Notes: generated from the letters alone by a model not told the origin. A stretch of DNA of 64,000 nucleotides from Curtobacterium sp. MCLR17_032 (GCF_003234795.2 NZ_CP126268.1:62001-126000), one strand, 5' to 3'. Positions 50,611 to 59,085 are shown, numbered from the stretch's first letter. Numbers and translations are program-made.

Positions 50611-50624
50611 CAGACGATCGTCTG
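50611..50624. promoter_or_regulatory. TetR-type operator palindrome (CAGACGATCGTCTG)
   Basis: This perfect 14-bp palindrome lies in the 214-base gap between the divergent TetR and DUF1906 genes, and its form is common for TetR-family operators. It would let the regulator control itself, the secreted protein gene or both. Confidence 0.6.
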
Positions 50625-50729
50625 GTGGAACTCGGCACTTTCCCGTGTTCGGACGCCAGGTTGTCACCCACCTCAGTTGCAGCGTCGCGCCCGCGCGCCC
50701 TGCGGCTCCGTCGACCTGGAAGGCACACC

Positions 50730-52382
50730 GTGCAGATCTCCCGCCGCACTGCGCTCCTCGGCATCGCCGCCTCCGTCCCGATCGCCTCGGCCGTCCTGGC
50801 CGCCCCCGCCGAAGCGGCGACGACCACGACCGCCACGTCCGCGGCGACCACCGCGTCCGACCCCGGCGTCCTCGCCGTCCAGAAGTGGCTCAACAAGACC
50901 TTCGGCCACGTCGCCGGCTGGGTGCACGTCACCGAGGACGGCCAGACCGGAGCCGGGACCGTCACCGGTCTCGCCCAGGCGACCCAGTCCCTCCTGGGCA
51001 TCACGCCCGTCGTGCCGACGGTGGGACCGGCCACCAGGAAGGGTCTCGAGCAGCACGGGGACGTCGGCCACGAGGTCGGACCCGACGCCGAGACCTGGCG
51101 GAAGCTGGCCCAGGCCGGGCTCGTCTGCAAGGGCTTCCCGACCGTGGCGACGACCGGCACGTGGGACGCCCCGACCGTCGCCGCGGTGCAGGAGCTCCGG
51201 ACCGAACTCGGTGTGGCCCTCGGCGTCCCGACGCTCTCCCCCCACCTGTACGGTGCGCTGCTGACCACCGACCTGATCCGGCTCGCCACCGATGGCTCGT
51301 CCACCATCCGCTCCGTCCAGCAGTACCTCAACCGCACGTACGCCGAGGCGGACGGCGGGGCGTACGGCAGCACGAGCGGCCTGGTCGACACGAGCACCGC
51401 GTCCGCTGCCGTCCGGGCGATCCAGATCGCGTCCGGGTCCGCGTCGGTCGACGGGGTGTGGGGGCCGGGCACCGCAGCCGGTCTGCGCGCCGCGTCCGCC
51501 AGCGTCGTCGGCGTCGGCGCGAGCGGGCCGTGGGTCCAGCTGGTGACGGCGCTGCTGGTGCTCAACCGCGAACGGGTCCCCTTCGACGACGTCTTCACGG
51601 CGGCGGACGCCGACGTGGTCCGCGCGTTCCAGCAGTTCCAGGCGTTCCCGGTCGCCGAGCAGACCGGCACGTGCGACTTCGGCACGTGGGCCGCGTTGGC
51701 CGCGAGCAGTGGCGACGCCGGCCGCGCGACGACCGGTGCCGACATGGCCACGAAGCTCGACGCCCGCCGGGCCACGGCGCTGGCCGCCGCCGACGTCCGG
51801 GTGGTCGGGCGTTACCTGACGAACTCGCAGGCCTCCGGTGCTCGTGACAAGGCGCTGACGGCCGAGGAGCTGCGGGCGATCGGCGATGCCGGACTCGGGC
51901 TGTGGCCGATCTTCGAGGAGGGCGGCGACGAGGCGTCCTGGTTCACCTTCGCGCAGGGGATCGTCGACGCGCACCGCGCCCAGGACGCCGCGAAGCACCT
52001 CGGGATCCCGAAGCAGACGACGCTGTACTTCGCCGTCGACCTCGATGCCAGCACGGCCCAGATCGACGACGCGGTGCTCCCGTACTTCCGGGGCGTGGCC
52101 ACGGGCCTCCGGGACCGCGGGAACGTCCACAAGGCCGGTGTGTACGGCTCCCGCGCCACCTGCTCCGCCGTCAGCCACGCCGGACTCGCGCACTTCTCGT
52201 TCGTCGGCGGGCTGTCCACCGGGTGGACCGGCAACCAGCTCCAGCCGCTGCCGTCCAACTGGTCGTTCAACCAGATCCAGGGACGCACGATCGGCTCGGG
52301 GGGGTCGGCCACCGAGATCGACGCCGTCGTGGTGTCCGGCCGGGACCCCGGCGTGCCGGCCGCGCAGCTGCGTGGACACTGA
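50730..52382 (+). CDS. Tat-secreted DUF1906 glycoside-hydrolase-like protein with N-terminal binding modules
   Basis: The 550-residue protein starts QISRRTALLGIAASVPIASAV, a twin-arginine signal with cleavage near AEAA. Residues about 45-330 hold three peptidoglycan-binding-like modules (VLAVQKWLNKTF; IRSVQQYLNRTY; VQLVTALLVLNRERV). Residues about 336-540 form a DUF1906 (Rv2525c-like) TIM-barrel domain: KLDARRATALAAADVRVVGRYL, GLWPIFEEGGDEASW, TLYFAVDLDAST and VYGSRATCSAV. This domain resembles GH25-type lysozymes, so a cell-wall substrate is likely. GGAAGG precedes the GTG. It is upstream of a secreted chorismate mutase. Confidence 0.82.
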   Translation: MQISRRTALLGIAASVPIASAVLAAPAEAATTTTATSAATTASDPGVLAVQKWLNKTFGHVAGWVHVTEDGQTGAGTVTGLAQATQSLLGITPVVPTVGPATRKGLEQHGDVGHEVGPDAETWRKLAQAGLVCKGFPTVATTGTWDAPTVAAVQELRTELGVALGVPTLSPHLYGALLTTDLIRLATDGSSTIRSVQQYLNRTYAEADGGAYGSTSGLVDTSTASAAVRAIQIASGSASVDGVWGPGTAAGLRAASASVVGVGASGPWVQLVTALLVLNRERVPFDDVFTAADADVVRAFQQFQAFPVAEQTGTCDFGTWAALAASSGDAGRATTGADMATKLDARRATALAAADVRVVGRYLTNSQASGARDKALTAEELRAIGDAGLGLWPIFEEGGDEASWFTFAQGIVDAHRAQDAAKHLGIPKQTTLYFAVDLDASTAQIDDAVLPYFRGVATGLRDRGNVHKAGVYGSRATCSAVSHAGLAHFSFVGGLSTGWTGNQLQPLPSNWSFNQIQGRTIGSGGSATEIDAVVVSGRDPGVPAAQLRGH

Positions 52383-52389
52383 CACGGCC

Positions 52390-52665
52390 ATGCGGATCCC
52401 ACCCGCCCCGGTCCCGCCCGAGGACCGACCGCCCGCGGTCCCGCCCGTCGGCCCGCCGACCGGCCCGTCGCAGTCGTCCGCGGTCCCACACCAGGTGCTC
52501 TACGTCTTCGCCGACTTCCAGGAGATGGTGCGCGTCGACTGCTGGTGCAGCCACGACGGTGACCACGTCGACGCCTACCCCTTCCACGAAGAGATCATCC
52601 GTCCGCTCATCGACACCATCGTCCGGCGCGTCCGCCGCCGCCCCAGGAGAGGCCAGACCCCATGA
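52390..52665 (+). CDS. Small Cys/His-containing hypothetical protein
   Basis: The 91-residue protein has a Pro-rich N-terminus (1-32) and a compact segment VLYVFADFQEMVRVDCWCSHDGDHVDAYPFHEEIIRPL with C-x-C-x-H and further histidines that could bind a metal, then an Arg-rich end. No family is recognised and no signal peptide is seen. Its ATG lies 8 bases after the DUF1906 stop, and its stop overlaps the chorismate mutase ATG, so the three are one transcription unit. Confidence 0.6.
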   Translation: MRIPPAPVPPEDRPPAVPPVGPPTGPSQSSAVPHQVLYVFADFQEMVRVDCWCSHDGDHVDAYPFHEEIIRPLIDTIVRRVRRRPRRGQTP

Positions 52666-53345
52666 ACACCATCACGCCCCCGAGCCCGCTGGGCACCAAC
52701 CGTCGCAGCCGCACCCAACGTGCCGTGGTCGTCGTGCTGGCCGTCGCCCTGGTGGCGTCGACCGGCGTCCTCGCGGTGCTCGCCGCGACGCCCGCCAGCG
52801 CCGCCACGATGACGAGTGCGTCGACGACCACGTCCGAGCAGCAGGTCGCCGCCGCGGACCAGACGGACTCCACACACCTCGACGAGGTCGGCTCCCTGGT
52901 GCTCCGCCGTCTGCTGCTCGCCGACCCGGTGGCGCAGTCGAAGTGGCTGAGCGGCAAGCCGATCGCCGACCCGGTGCGCGAGCAGGCGGTCGTCGACGAG
53001 GCCGTGTCCCTCGCCCGACAGCAGGGCGTCGACCCGGACCTCGTCACCCGGGTGGTCCGGTCGCAGATCGCGGCGAGCAAGGTCGTCCAGCGCGGCCTCA
53101 TCACGTCGTGGACGCACCACCCCGCCACCGCTCCGACGACCGCGCCGGACCTGGCGACGATCCGCCCGCAGCTCGACGCGATCGACACCGACCTGGTCGC
53201 GGCGATCGGCGCCGCCCAGGCGACCGCCGGCAGCCCGCAGTGCGCGCACCTCGTGGTCGCCGAGCGGAAGCGCCTGTCGGCGGGCCTCGACTCGCTGCAC
53301 CGCAAGGGCATCCGCGACGCGCTCGCCGGGTTCTGCACCGCCTGA
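52662..53345 (+). CDS. Secreted gamma-class chorismate mutase (AroQ-gamma)
   Basis: The 227-residue protein has a Sec signal (hydrophobic residues 20-43, ASA-A cleavage near 48). The helical domain that follows matches secreted AroQ-gamma mutases such as the Mycobacterium enzyme: LRRLLLADPVAQSKWLSGKPIADPVREQAVV, DLVTRVVRSQIAASKVVQRGLITSW, and a C-terminal half with two cysteines that may bridge. It converts chorismate to prephenate outside the cytoplasm, where no aromatic synthesis takes place. In some plant pathogens and symbionts such exported mutases act on the host; that role here is inferred. Confidence 0.85.
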   Translation: MNTITPPSPLGTNRRSRTQRAVVVVLAVALVASTGVLAVLAATPASAATMTSASTTTSEQQVAAADQTDSTHLDEVGSLVLRRLLLADPVAQSKWLSGKPIADPVREQAVVDEAVSLARQQGVDPDLVTRVVRSQIAASKVVQRGLITSWTHHPATAPTTAPDLATIRPQLDAIDTDLVAAIGAAQATAGSPQCAHLVVAERKRLSAGLDSLHRKGIRDALAGFCTA

Positions 53346-53369
53346 CCGACGGCTGCCGCGGGGCGGTGA

Positions 53370-53418
53370 CGAGCCGAGCCTCCCGTCCGTCGTGATGACG
53401 GACGGGAGGCTCGGCTCG
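53370..53418. terminator. Perfect 22-bp hairpin between convergent genes
   Basis: Arms 53370-53391 and 53397-53418 are fully complementary over 22 bp around the 5-base loop GTGAT. The hairpin lies between the convergent chorismate mutase and beta-helix genes and probably ends both transcripts. It carries the GCCTCCCGTCCG block that also builds the hairpins at 12.4-12.8 kb. Confidence 0.75.
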
Positions 53419-53443
53419 CGTCGTGTGGGTCGGCGTGCGTTCG

Positions 53444-55321
53444 CTACTGCACCGCCTTGTCCGAGTACCGCGTCACGGTCTGCGGCTGCCCGGACACCGC
53501 GCCGGTGGCGGCGGAGCCCTGCCCGTTGACGACGTGGTCGATCGTGCCGGCGTTGGTGTTGAGCGCGACGGTGGTCATGTCGTGCAGCACCACGCCCGGT
53601 CGGTCCGGCACCTCGAACGACTGCGTCGCGTGCAGCGACGGGTTGACGTTGGTGAAGATGTAGCTGCCGAGACCCCAGGCTTCGTGCGTCTCCACCTTGT
53701 CGGACACCTTGTACGCGGCCCAGCCGTTCACCTTCTGGTGGCGCCAGGAGGCCTGGTCCGGAGCGTCGTACGGCAGCTCGTTCTGGAAGAACACGGTCCG
53801 CCCGCGCTCGCCGTTCCACACCACGTTGTACTTCTGGTAGTGCTCGACGAACAGGCCGGTGGCGGTGACGTCGTCGCCGTTCACGACCACGCCGGTGTCG
53901 GCGGTGTTCACCGTCCAGCCGACGGAACCGGCGACACCGTGGTCGGCGCGCCAGGCCCAGATGTCGTCGAGGATCGTGTGGCTGCTGTTGACCTCGAGGC
54001 TCGTCGTGGCCTTGCCGACGTGCGGGCCGCCGATGCGGAAGAACACGTCCTGCAGGGCGGTCGGGTCGGCGGCGCTGCCGGCGGTGGCCGGGTTGCGGTC
54101 GACCTTGTGGTGACCACTGCCGATCCGCAGCAGCGTCGGGGAGTCGACGGGGCCGGCGTCGAAGGTCAGCCCGGCGATGTCGACGCCCCGGACGTCACCG
54201 ACGACCATCGGGACGGCACCGGCCTGCGCGGTCAGGGTCGCCATCCCCAGGCCGAGCACCACGGTGTCGGCACGCGTGACGGAGATGCTCTTCGCGACGT
54301 CGTAGACGCCGGGCGTGACCAGCAGGTGCTTGCCCTTCGCGAGGGCGGCGTTGATCGTCGCGACCGAGTCCGAGGGGTGCGCGACGAAGAAGTCGCTGAG
54401 GGGCAGCGACCGACCGGGGGTGTGCCCGTTCGCCCAGCTGGTTCCGACCGAGTTCGTCGCGGCGCTCGGGACGAACACGCGGTACGCCCCGCTGTCGTCG
54501 ACGTACAGGTACGGCTTCTCGCGGGAGACCGGGGTCGCCGTCAGCGTCGTGTACGGCGGCACCGGGAAGGACTGCGCGGGGGCGTTCAGGTCGCCGGAGA
54601 ACACCTGGTTCCAGACGCCGTTCGACCATCCGGCACCCAGGTCGGTGTTCCGGACGTAGAACTGCTGCTGCGAGCCGTTCAGCGCCCCGCCCTCGAGCTC
54701 CGAGTCCGCGACGAAGCCGCCGCTGGCGTAGTTCGGGTCCTCGCAGTAGGGCATGAAGGACGTGTAGTCCTGCACGTCCACGCGTCGCATCGGCGCGGCC
54801 TGCGAGACGGCCCACATCTCGTTGCCGGTGTGGCAGGCGTCGGCGGTCGGCACCACGTGGATGGTCAGGTTCGACACCGACCGCCAGAAGGTGTCGAGCG
54901 AGCCGCTGCCGTTGCGGCCGGTCGCGGTCACACCGCCGTTGATCGTCACGCCGCTCGGGTCCTGCCCGAGGCCGTCGACCTCGGTGGAGTACCCGACCCG
55001 GATGTCGAGCGGGTTCGCCGCCGAGCCGTAGGTGCCCGGCTTGAAGAAGAGTGCGTACCGTGCGGTGCCCATCTCGTTGTCGACCTGCTGCTCGTAGACG
55101 GCGTCGACCTTCGCCTGGATGTCCGCCTGGGGCATGTCCGGGGAGAAGACGAGGACGTTCGGGCCGAGGTCGCCTGTCGGTGCGGGGGCCGGGGGTGCGG
55201 CGACGGCGGTCTGGGTCGTGGCGAGGACGCCGAGCGCTGCTGCGCCCACCGCCACCGTCGCGCCGATGACGCGTCGGCGGGTTCGGGCCCGTCCGAGGGG
55301 CGCTGGGGAGAGGGGGTTCAC
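53444..55321 (-). CDS. Secreted right-handed beta-helix (pectate-lyase-like) protein
   Basis: The 625-residue protein has an Arg-rich Sec or Tat-like signal (TRRRVIGATVAVGAAALGVLA, cleavage near AVAA) and a long beta-helix body: LFFKPGTYGSAANPLDIRVGYSTEVDGLGQ, FWRSVSNLTIHVVP, PTALQDVFFRIGG, HTILDDIWAWRADHG and WTVNTADTGVVVNGDDVTATGLFVEHYQKYNVVWNGE. Homologues in streptomycetes carry the unsupported label adenylyl cyclase; the pattern is that of a carbohydrate-active beta-helix (GH55/pectate-lyase-3 clan). AAGGAAG precedes the GTG. A divergent AraC regulator is the likely controller. Confidence 0.72.
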   Translation of the reverse strand: MNPLSPAPLGRARTRRRVIGATVAVGAAALGVLATTQTAVAAPPAPAPTGDLGPNVLVFSPDMPQADIQAKVDAVYEQQVDNEMGTARYALFFKPGTYGSAANPLDIRVGYSTEVDGLGQDPSGVTINGGVTATGRNGSGSLDTFWRSVSNLTIHVVPTADACHTGNEMWAVSQAAPMRRVDVQDYTSFMPYCEDPNYASGGFVADSELEGGALNGSQQQFYVRNTDLGAGWSNGVWNQVFSGDLNAPAQSFPVPPYTTLTATPVSREKPYLYVDDSGAYRVFVPSAATNSVGTSWANGHTPGRSLPLSDFFVAHPSDSVATINAALAKGKHLLVTPGVYDVAKSISVTRADTVVLGLGMATLTAQAGAVPMVVGDVRGVDIAGLTFDAGPVDSPTLLRIGSGHHKVDRNPATAGSAADPTALQDVFFRIGGPHVGKATTSLEVNSSHTILDDIWAWRADHGVAGSVGWTVNTADTGVVVNGDDVTATGLFVEHYQKYNVVWNGERGRTVFFQNELPYDAPDQASWRHQKVNGWAAYKVSDKVETHEAWGLGSYIFTNVNPSLHATQSFEVPDRPGVVLHDMTTVALNTNAGTIDHVVNGQGSAATGAVSGQPQTVTRYSDKAVQ

Positions 55322-55488
55322 CGTGACCTGCTTCCTTGCAGATGTGCGGACACCGTGGGGCGCCCGGCGACGTCGCTGTCACCGGGGCGGACGACGACGG
55401 CCGCGCTGGTTGGGGTGGCGAGAGCGTAACGCCGTCGAGGCGCGGCGCACGGGACGGATCCGGGCGCCTTCGTTGTGCGGATGATCCG

Positions 55489-55510
55489 GGCCCGCCGTCC
55501 ACCGCGGGCC
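55489..55510. promoter_or_regulatory. Inverted repeat GGCCCGC-N8-GCGGGCC before the AraC gene
   Basis: The 7-bp arms are perfect and lie in the 207-base divergent gap, 18 bases before the AraC start. The rest of this gap shows a TACGCT hexamer on the minus strand around 55431, which could be the -10 box of the beta-helix gene. Confidence 0.35.
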
Positions 55511-55528
55511 TGTGGTAGACCCCTCACC

Positions 55529-56467
55529 ATGAGCAGTCCTTCGTTCCTCGATGTGGAGACGACGAATGCCGACGAACTCACCGAAGCGATCAGTGCGGGG
55601 TTCGGGTACCGCGTCGTGGCGACCTCGGACGTCGTCTCGCACCGGCATCGCGTCATCGTCGGTGACCCGGTCACCCTCGCCGAGTTCGAGTGGGGCGCCG
55701 AGGTGCACGTCGCCATCGACGCCACCGACGAGCTCATGTTCGTCGAGGTCCGATCGGGTGCCTTCGCGTTCAACCCCTGGGGCTGCGACGAGGTCATCGG
55801 CGAGGGCGATGCGTTCGTGATGCCGCCCGACCAGGAGCTCGAGTTCGTCGTCGACCACGCCGTCGCCTCGACCTGCTCCTTCTCGGCGCAGCTGCTCCGC
55901 CGGGTCGCCCGGGAGGTCTGGGACGACGAGGGCGTCTGCCTGGCGGAGGGCACCCTGCGACCGGTGGACGCCGGTCGACACTGGCTCTGGCGCCGGACCG
56001 TGCAGGAGTACCGCCGTCAGGTGCTCGAGACGCCGGACGTCTACGGCAACGAGCTGCTCCGCGCCGAGGCGTCACGGTTCGTCGTCGTGAGTGCGATCTC
56101 GGCGTTCGGTCTGGTCACCGAACCCCGGCGGGAGGCGTCCGTGAGCGCCGCCGTCCGCCGCGCGACCGCCTGGGTCGACGAGCACCGGCGGGAGCCGATC
56201 ACCGTGCAGGACATCGCCGCCGCGGCACGGCTGTCGCCCCGGGGGCTCTCGCTGGCCTTCCGGCGGGAACGTGGACAGACGCCGATGGAGTACGTCCGGC
56301 TGGCGCGCGTCGACGGTGCCCGGGCAGACCTGGTCGCCGGCGACCCGACGCGGGGGGACACCGTCGCGGGCATCGCTGCCGACTGGGGGTTCAGCAACGC
56401 CGGCCGTTTCACGGCGCTGTACCGGCAGACGTACGGCGAGCCGCCGCGTCGGACGCTGATGCGCTGA
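55529..56467 (+). CDS. AraC-family transcriptional regulator
   Basis: The 312-residue protein has an N-terminal cupin-like sensor (VTLAEFEWGAEVHVAIDATDELMFVEVRSG, GDAFVMPPDQELEFVV) and a C-terminal double helix-turn-helix (ITVQDIAAAARLSPRGLSLAFRRERGQTPMEYVRLARVDGARADL and TVAGIAADWGFSNAGRFTALYRQTYGEPP). The N-terminus reads like the AraC_binding_2 type. It probably controls the divergent beta-helix gene, perhaps sensing a carbohydrate breakdown product. Confidence 0.83.
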   Translation: MSSPSFLDVETTNADELTEAISAGFGYRVVATSDVVSHRHRVIVGDPVTLAEFEWGAEVHVAIDATDELMFVEVRSGAFAFNPWGCDEVIGEGDAFVMPPDQELEFVVDHAVASTCSFSAQLLRRVAREVWDDEGVCLAEGTLRPVDAGRHWLWRRTVQEYRRQVLETPDVYGNELLRAEASRFVVVSAISAFGLVTEPRREASVSAAVRRATAWVDEHRREPITVQDIAAAARLSPRGLSLAFRRERGQTPMEYVRLARVDGARADLVAGDPTRGDTVAGIAADWGFSNAGRFTALYRQTYGEPPRRTLMR

Positions 56468-56495
56468 GGGCGGGGGTCGGTGAGGCCCCCGCCCT
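56467..56495 (+). terminator. Hairpin terminator after the AraC gene
   Basis: AGGGCGGGGG and CCCCCGCCCT form a perfect 10-bp stem with a 9-base loop, beginning at the last base of the stop codon, followed by CTCGTC. It is G/C-rich without a T-run. Confidence 0.55.
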
Positions 56496-56832
56496 CTCGT
56501 CCCAGGACCCTGATCCGACCCCTGGTGCATGCCCATCGTGCCAGCAGGGCGACGGCATCGCAGGGTGTTCATCCGCCGGAGGAACCGATCGCGCACGCCG
56601 CGTGCCCGATGCGTCCAGGTGCTACCGTCAGCGTCACGTCCTGGCCCTCGGCGAGGCGTCCGTGGGGCGGGGTGGCTCCTGATCCGCCACCTCGTCCCAC
56701 CCCTCCCGTGGTCCCCCCGCCCCCCCGTGGTCGTCGTCGCGGGCCGAGGCCACGTCGGACGGCATCCGTCTCGATCCGGCAACGTTCCGCCTCCCGCGCC
56801 CGCGCTCCCGCACGGACACGAGCGTCGCTCGC
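56496..56832. other. Gene-free stretch between AraC and lipoprotein genes
   Basis: About 340 bases without a supportable gene. It has a C-run (CCCCCCGCCCCCCCG around 56714-56727), Pro/Arg-coding low-complexity reading frames, and no repeat or RNA fold that I can support. Confidence 0.5.
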
Positions 56833-56838
56833 TACGTT
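56833..56838 (+). promoter_or_regulatory. Candidate -10 box (TACGTT) of the lipoprotein gene
   Basis: TACGTT ends 7 bases before the ATG at 56846 with no Shine-Dalgarno between, which suggests a leaderless transcript. Confidence 0.45.
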
Positions 56839-56845
56839 GTCGCGC

Positions 56846-57340
56846 ATGTCTCATGAGCTGTCTGTCGGACGACCGGTGGTGGCGCTGCTCGCCGCGGTGG
56901 GTGTGCTCGCCCTCGCCGGCTGCACCCCGGAGCCGGTCGACCCGGCCGCCGTCGATCGGTGGAGCGCCTCGAGTGATGCGGCGGTGGAGCACGACGACGA
57001 CGTGCTCGCCGTGCTCAGTGCCCAGGTCGGCGCCGGGAAGACCGAGGAGCGCGAGCGTGGGTCGGTCGCGATGACCTTCGCGGCGCCGGCGGAGGTCGAC
57101 GCGGTGGAGTTCTCGTGCTTCGGGGACGGCACGATGTCCGGGATGCTGCTCCTCGACGCCCGGTCGACCTCCCGGTCTCTCGGACTCGAACCACTGCAGT
57201 GCGGCGATGGTCCGCACCGCCTGCGGGTCCCGGCGACCTGGCGCCACCACGTCGACCGGGTCTCCTTCGGAGCCGGTGACAGCACGGCCGACAGCGCCTG
57301 GCAGCTGACCGTCCGCGGCTCCGGCGGCGCCGCGGACTGA
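56846..57340 (+). CDS. Small secreted lipoprotein of unknown function
   Basis: The 164-residue protein has a short signal with lipobox LAGC (Cys near residue 24), then a globular part with EERERGSVAMTFAAPAEVDAVEFSCFGDGTMSG and LEPLQCGDGPHRLRVPATWRHHVDRVSFGAGD. Two further cysteines may bridge. The layout resembles small actinobacterial lipoproteins that precede other envelope genes. No family is recognised. It is convergent with the DUF808 gene, 34 bases away. Confidence 0.65.
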   Translation: MSHELSVGRPVVALLAAVGVLALAGCTPEPVDPAAVDRWSASSDAAVEHDDDVLAVLSAQVGAGKTEERERGSVAMTFAAPAEVDAVEFSCFGDGTMSGMLLLDARSTSRSLGLEPLQCGDGPHRLRVPATWRHHVDRVSFGAGDSTADSAWQLTVRGSGGAAD

Positions 57341-57374
57341 CCCGCCGCGGACTGACCCGCCGCCGCGGTCCGGC

Positions 57375-58250
57375 TCAGTGCGAGCGGCCCCGCAGTCGTC
57401 CGATCCCCAGGACGACCCCGACGACGACCATGCCCAGCACGAGCCCCGCGACGGCCGAGACCGCGGTGTCCACGACCCACGTCACGACCGGTCCGGCGCC
57501 CTCGAGCGCGTGTTCGACGTGGTGCAGCAGCTCGTACGGCCCCGCCCAGAACGTCTCGGCCAGGTTCGCGATCACCAGGTGTCCACCGACCCAGAGCATC
57601 GCGACCGTGCCGACGATGCTGATCACGCGGAACACGGCCGGCATCGCGCGGACGATCCGGGCGCCGGCACGACGGGTGCGGCGGACGGGGTTCTTCATCA
57701 TCTGCAGGCCGATGTCGTCGATCTTCACCAGCAGCGCGACGGCGCCGTAGACCAGCAGGGTCATGCCGAGGCCGATCACCGCGAGCGCCCCGAGGGTCTG
57801 CCAGAAGCCCAGGTCGGTGTCCAGGCTGGCGAGCCCGATGAGCATGATCTCGGTGCTGAGGATCAGGTCGGTGCGGATCGCGCCGAACACCAGCTTCGGT
57901 TCGCTCGCCGCACCGTCCGCGGCGGCCTCGTGGTGCACGCCGAACCACTCGGTGACCTTCTCGGCCCCCTCGAAGCACAGGTAGGTGCCGCCGATGACGA
58001 GCAGCCACGGCAGCACCCAGGGGGCGAACGCCGACAGCAGCAGCGCCAGCGGGATGATGATGACGAACTTGTTGAACAGGCTGCCGAGGGCGATCCGGCC
58101 CACGACGGGCAGTTCGCGTGCCGGAGCCAGGCCCTGCACGTACTGCGGGGTGACGGCGGCGTCGTCGATGACGACGCCCGCGGTCTTCGCGCTGGCCTTG
58201 AGGGCAGCGCTGAGGATGTCGTCCACGACGGCGAGCAGTCCGACTGACAT
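57375..58250 (-). CDS. DUF808 family membrane protein (YedI-like)
   Basis: The 291-residue protein matches DUF808: LLAVVDDILSAALKASAKTAGVVIDDAAVTPQYVQGL, ELPVVGRIALGSLFNKFVIIIPLALLLSAF, GTYLCFEGAEKV and GAIRTDLILSTEIMLIGLASL. It has about seven membrane segments. The family's function is unknown. GAGGAG stands before the ATG. It is divergent from the YceI-sigma operon with 145 bases between starts. Confidence 0.85.
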   Translation of the reverse strand: MSVGLLAVVDDILSAALKASAKTAGVVIDDAAVTPQYVQGLAPARELPVVGRIALGSLFNKFVIIIPLALLLSAFAPWVLPWLLVIGGTYLCFEGAEKVTEWFGVHHEAAADGAASEPKLVFGAIRTDLILSTEIMLIGLASLDTDLGFWQTLGALAVIGLGMTLLVYGAVALLVKIDDIGLQMMKNPVRRTRRAGARIVRAMPAVFRVISIVGTVAMLWVGGHLVIANLAETFWAGPYELLHHVEHALEGAGPVVTWVVDTAVSAVAGLVLGMVVVGVVLGIGRLRGRSH

Positions 58251-58361
58251 GGGTGGTCTCCTCGAGCGTCCGCGCGGTGTCCGGACAGCGTCGGGGCAGG
58301 CTGTCCGATCGCTCAGAGTAGTGGGCCCCAGGTGAGCGTTCCCGATGAGCCGACCGATCCG

Positions 58362-58389
58362 TGAACGATCCCGACACCGGTCTCGTGTC
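58362..58389 (+). promoter_or_regulatory. Possible ECF-type promoter of the yceI-sigma operon
   Basis: TGAAC (58362-58366) and CGTGTC (58384-58389) are 17 bases apart and resemble the -35 GAAC and -10 CGTC elements of ECF sigma promoters. The -10 element ends 6 bases before the ATG at 58396. The operon encodes an ECF sigma factor, so autoregulation is plausible. Confidence 0.35.
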
Positions 58390-58395
58390 CTGGGT

Positions 58396-59085
58396 ATGGG
58401 AATGCGAACTCGTACCAAGGTCATCATCGGCATCGCGGCGGGCGTCGTCGTCATCGCGGGGGTCGGCGTCGTCGTCGGTCCGCGCCTCTACGCGGACGCC
58501 GTCAACGGTTCCGCCGCCGCTGCACCGTCGCTCTCGCCGGCCGCCGCGGGCAAGCTCGACGCCGCCTCCGCCGACGGCACGTGGAAGTCCGGCTCCGGTT
58601 CCTACGCCGGGTACCGGGTGCACGAGGTCCTGCAGGGGCAGGATGTCACCGTGGTCGGACGGACGAAGCAGGTGGAGGGCACGGCGACCGTCGCCGACGG
58701 CAAGCTCTCCGACGCCACCGTCACAGTGCAGGTCGGCAAGATCAGCACGCCGGAGGCCGCGCGCGACGCCTACTTCCGTGACAAGGCCCTGCAGACCGAC
58801 CAGTTCCCGACCGCGACGTTCCGCGTCACGAAGCCGGTGGACGTCTCGACCGCCCTGGGTGGCTCGACCCAGAGCGTCACCCTCAGCGGCGACCTCACCA
58901 TGCACGGCGTCACGAAGTCCGTGAGCGCCGACGCGCAGGTCGCGGTCGGCAAGGACGGCGACGTCCAGGTCGCCGGCAAGGTCCCGGTCACGTTCCAGGA
59001 CTACGGCGTCACGGCACCGTCGCTCGGTTTCGTCACGGTGGACCCGAAGGGCTCGGTCGAGTTCTCGCTCGACCTCGCGAAGTGA
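58396..59085 (+). CDS. YceI-family secreted or anchored protein
   Basis: The protein of about 229 residues has an N-terminal membrane anchor or signal (VIIGIAAGVVVIAGVGVVVG) and a YceI lipocalin-like domain: DGTWKSGSGSYAGYRVHEVLQGQDVTVVGRTKQVEGTATV, DAYFRDKALQTDQFPTATFRV, VTLSGDLTMHGVTKSV and VTFQDYGVTAPSLGFVTVDPKG. Family members bind isoprenoid-like lipids. An ATG at 58402 is the alternative start. Its stop overlaps the sigma factor by GTGA, so it may be a stress-response target fused into the regulator operon. Confidence 0.85.
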   Translation: MGMRTRTKVIIGIAAGVVVIAGVGVVVGPRLYADAVNGSAAAAPSLSPAAAGKLDAASADGTWKSGSGSYAGYRVHEVLQGQDVTVVGRTKQVEGTATVADGKLSDATVTVQVGKISTPEAARDAYFRDKALQTDQFPTATFRVTKPVDVSTALGGSTQSVTLSGDLTMHGVTKSVSADAQVAVGKDGDVQVAGKVPVTFQDYGVTAPSLGFVTVDPKGSVEFSLDLAK

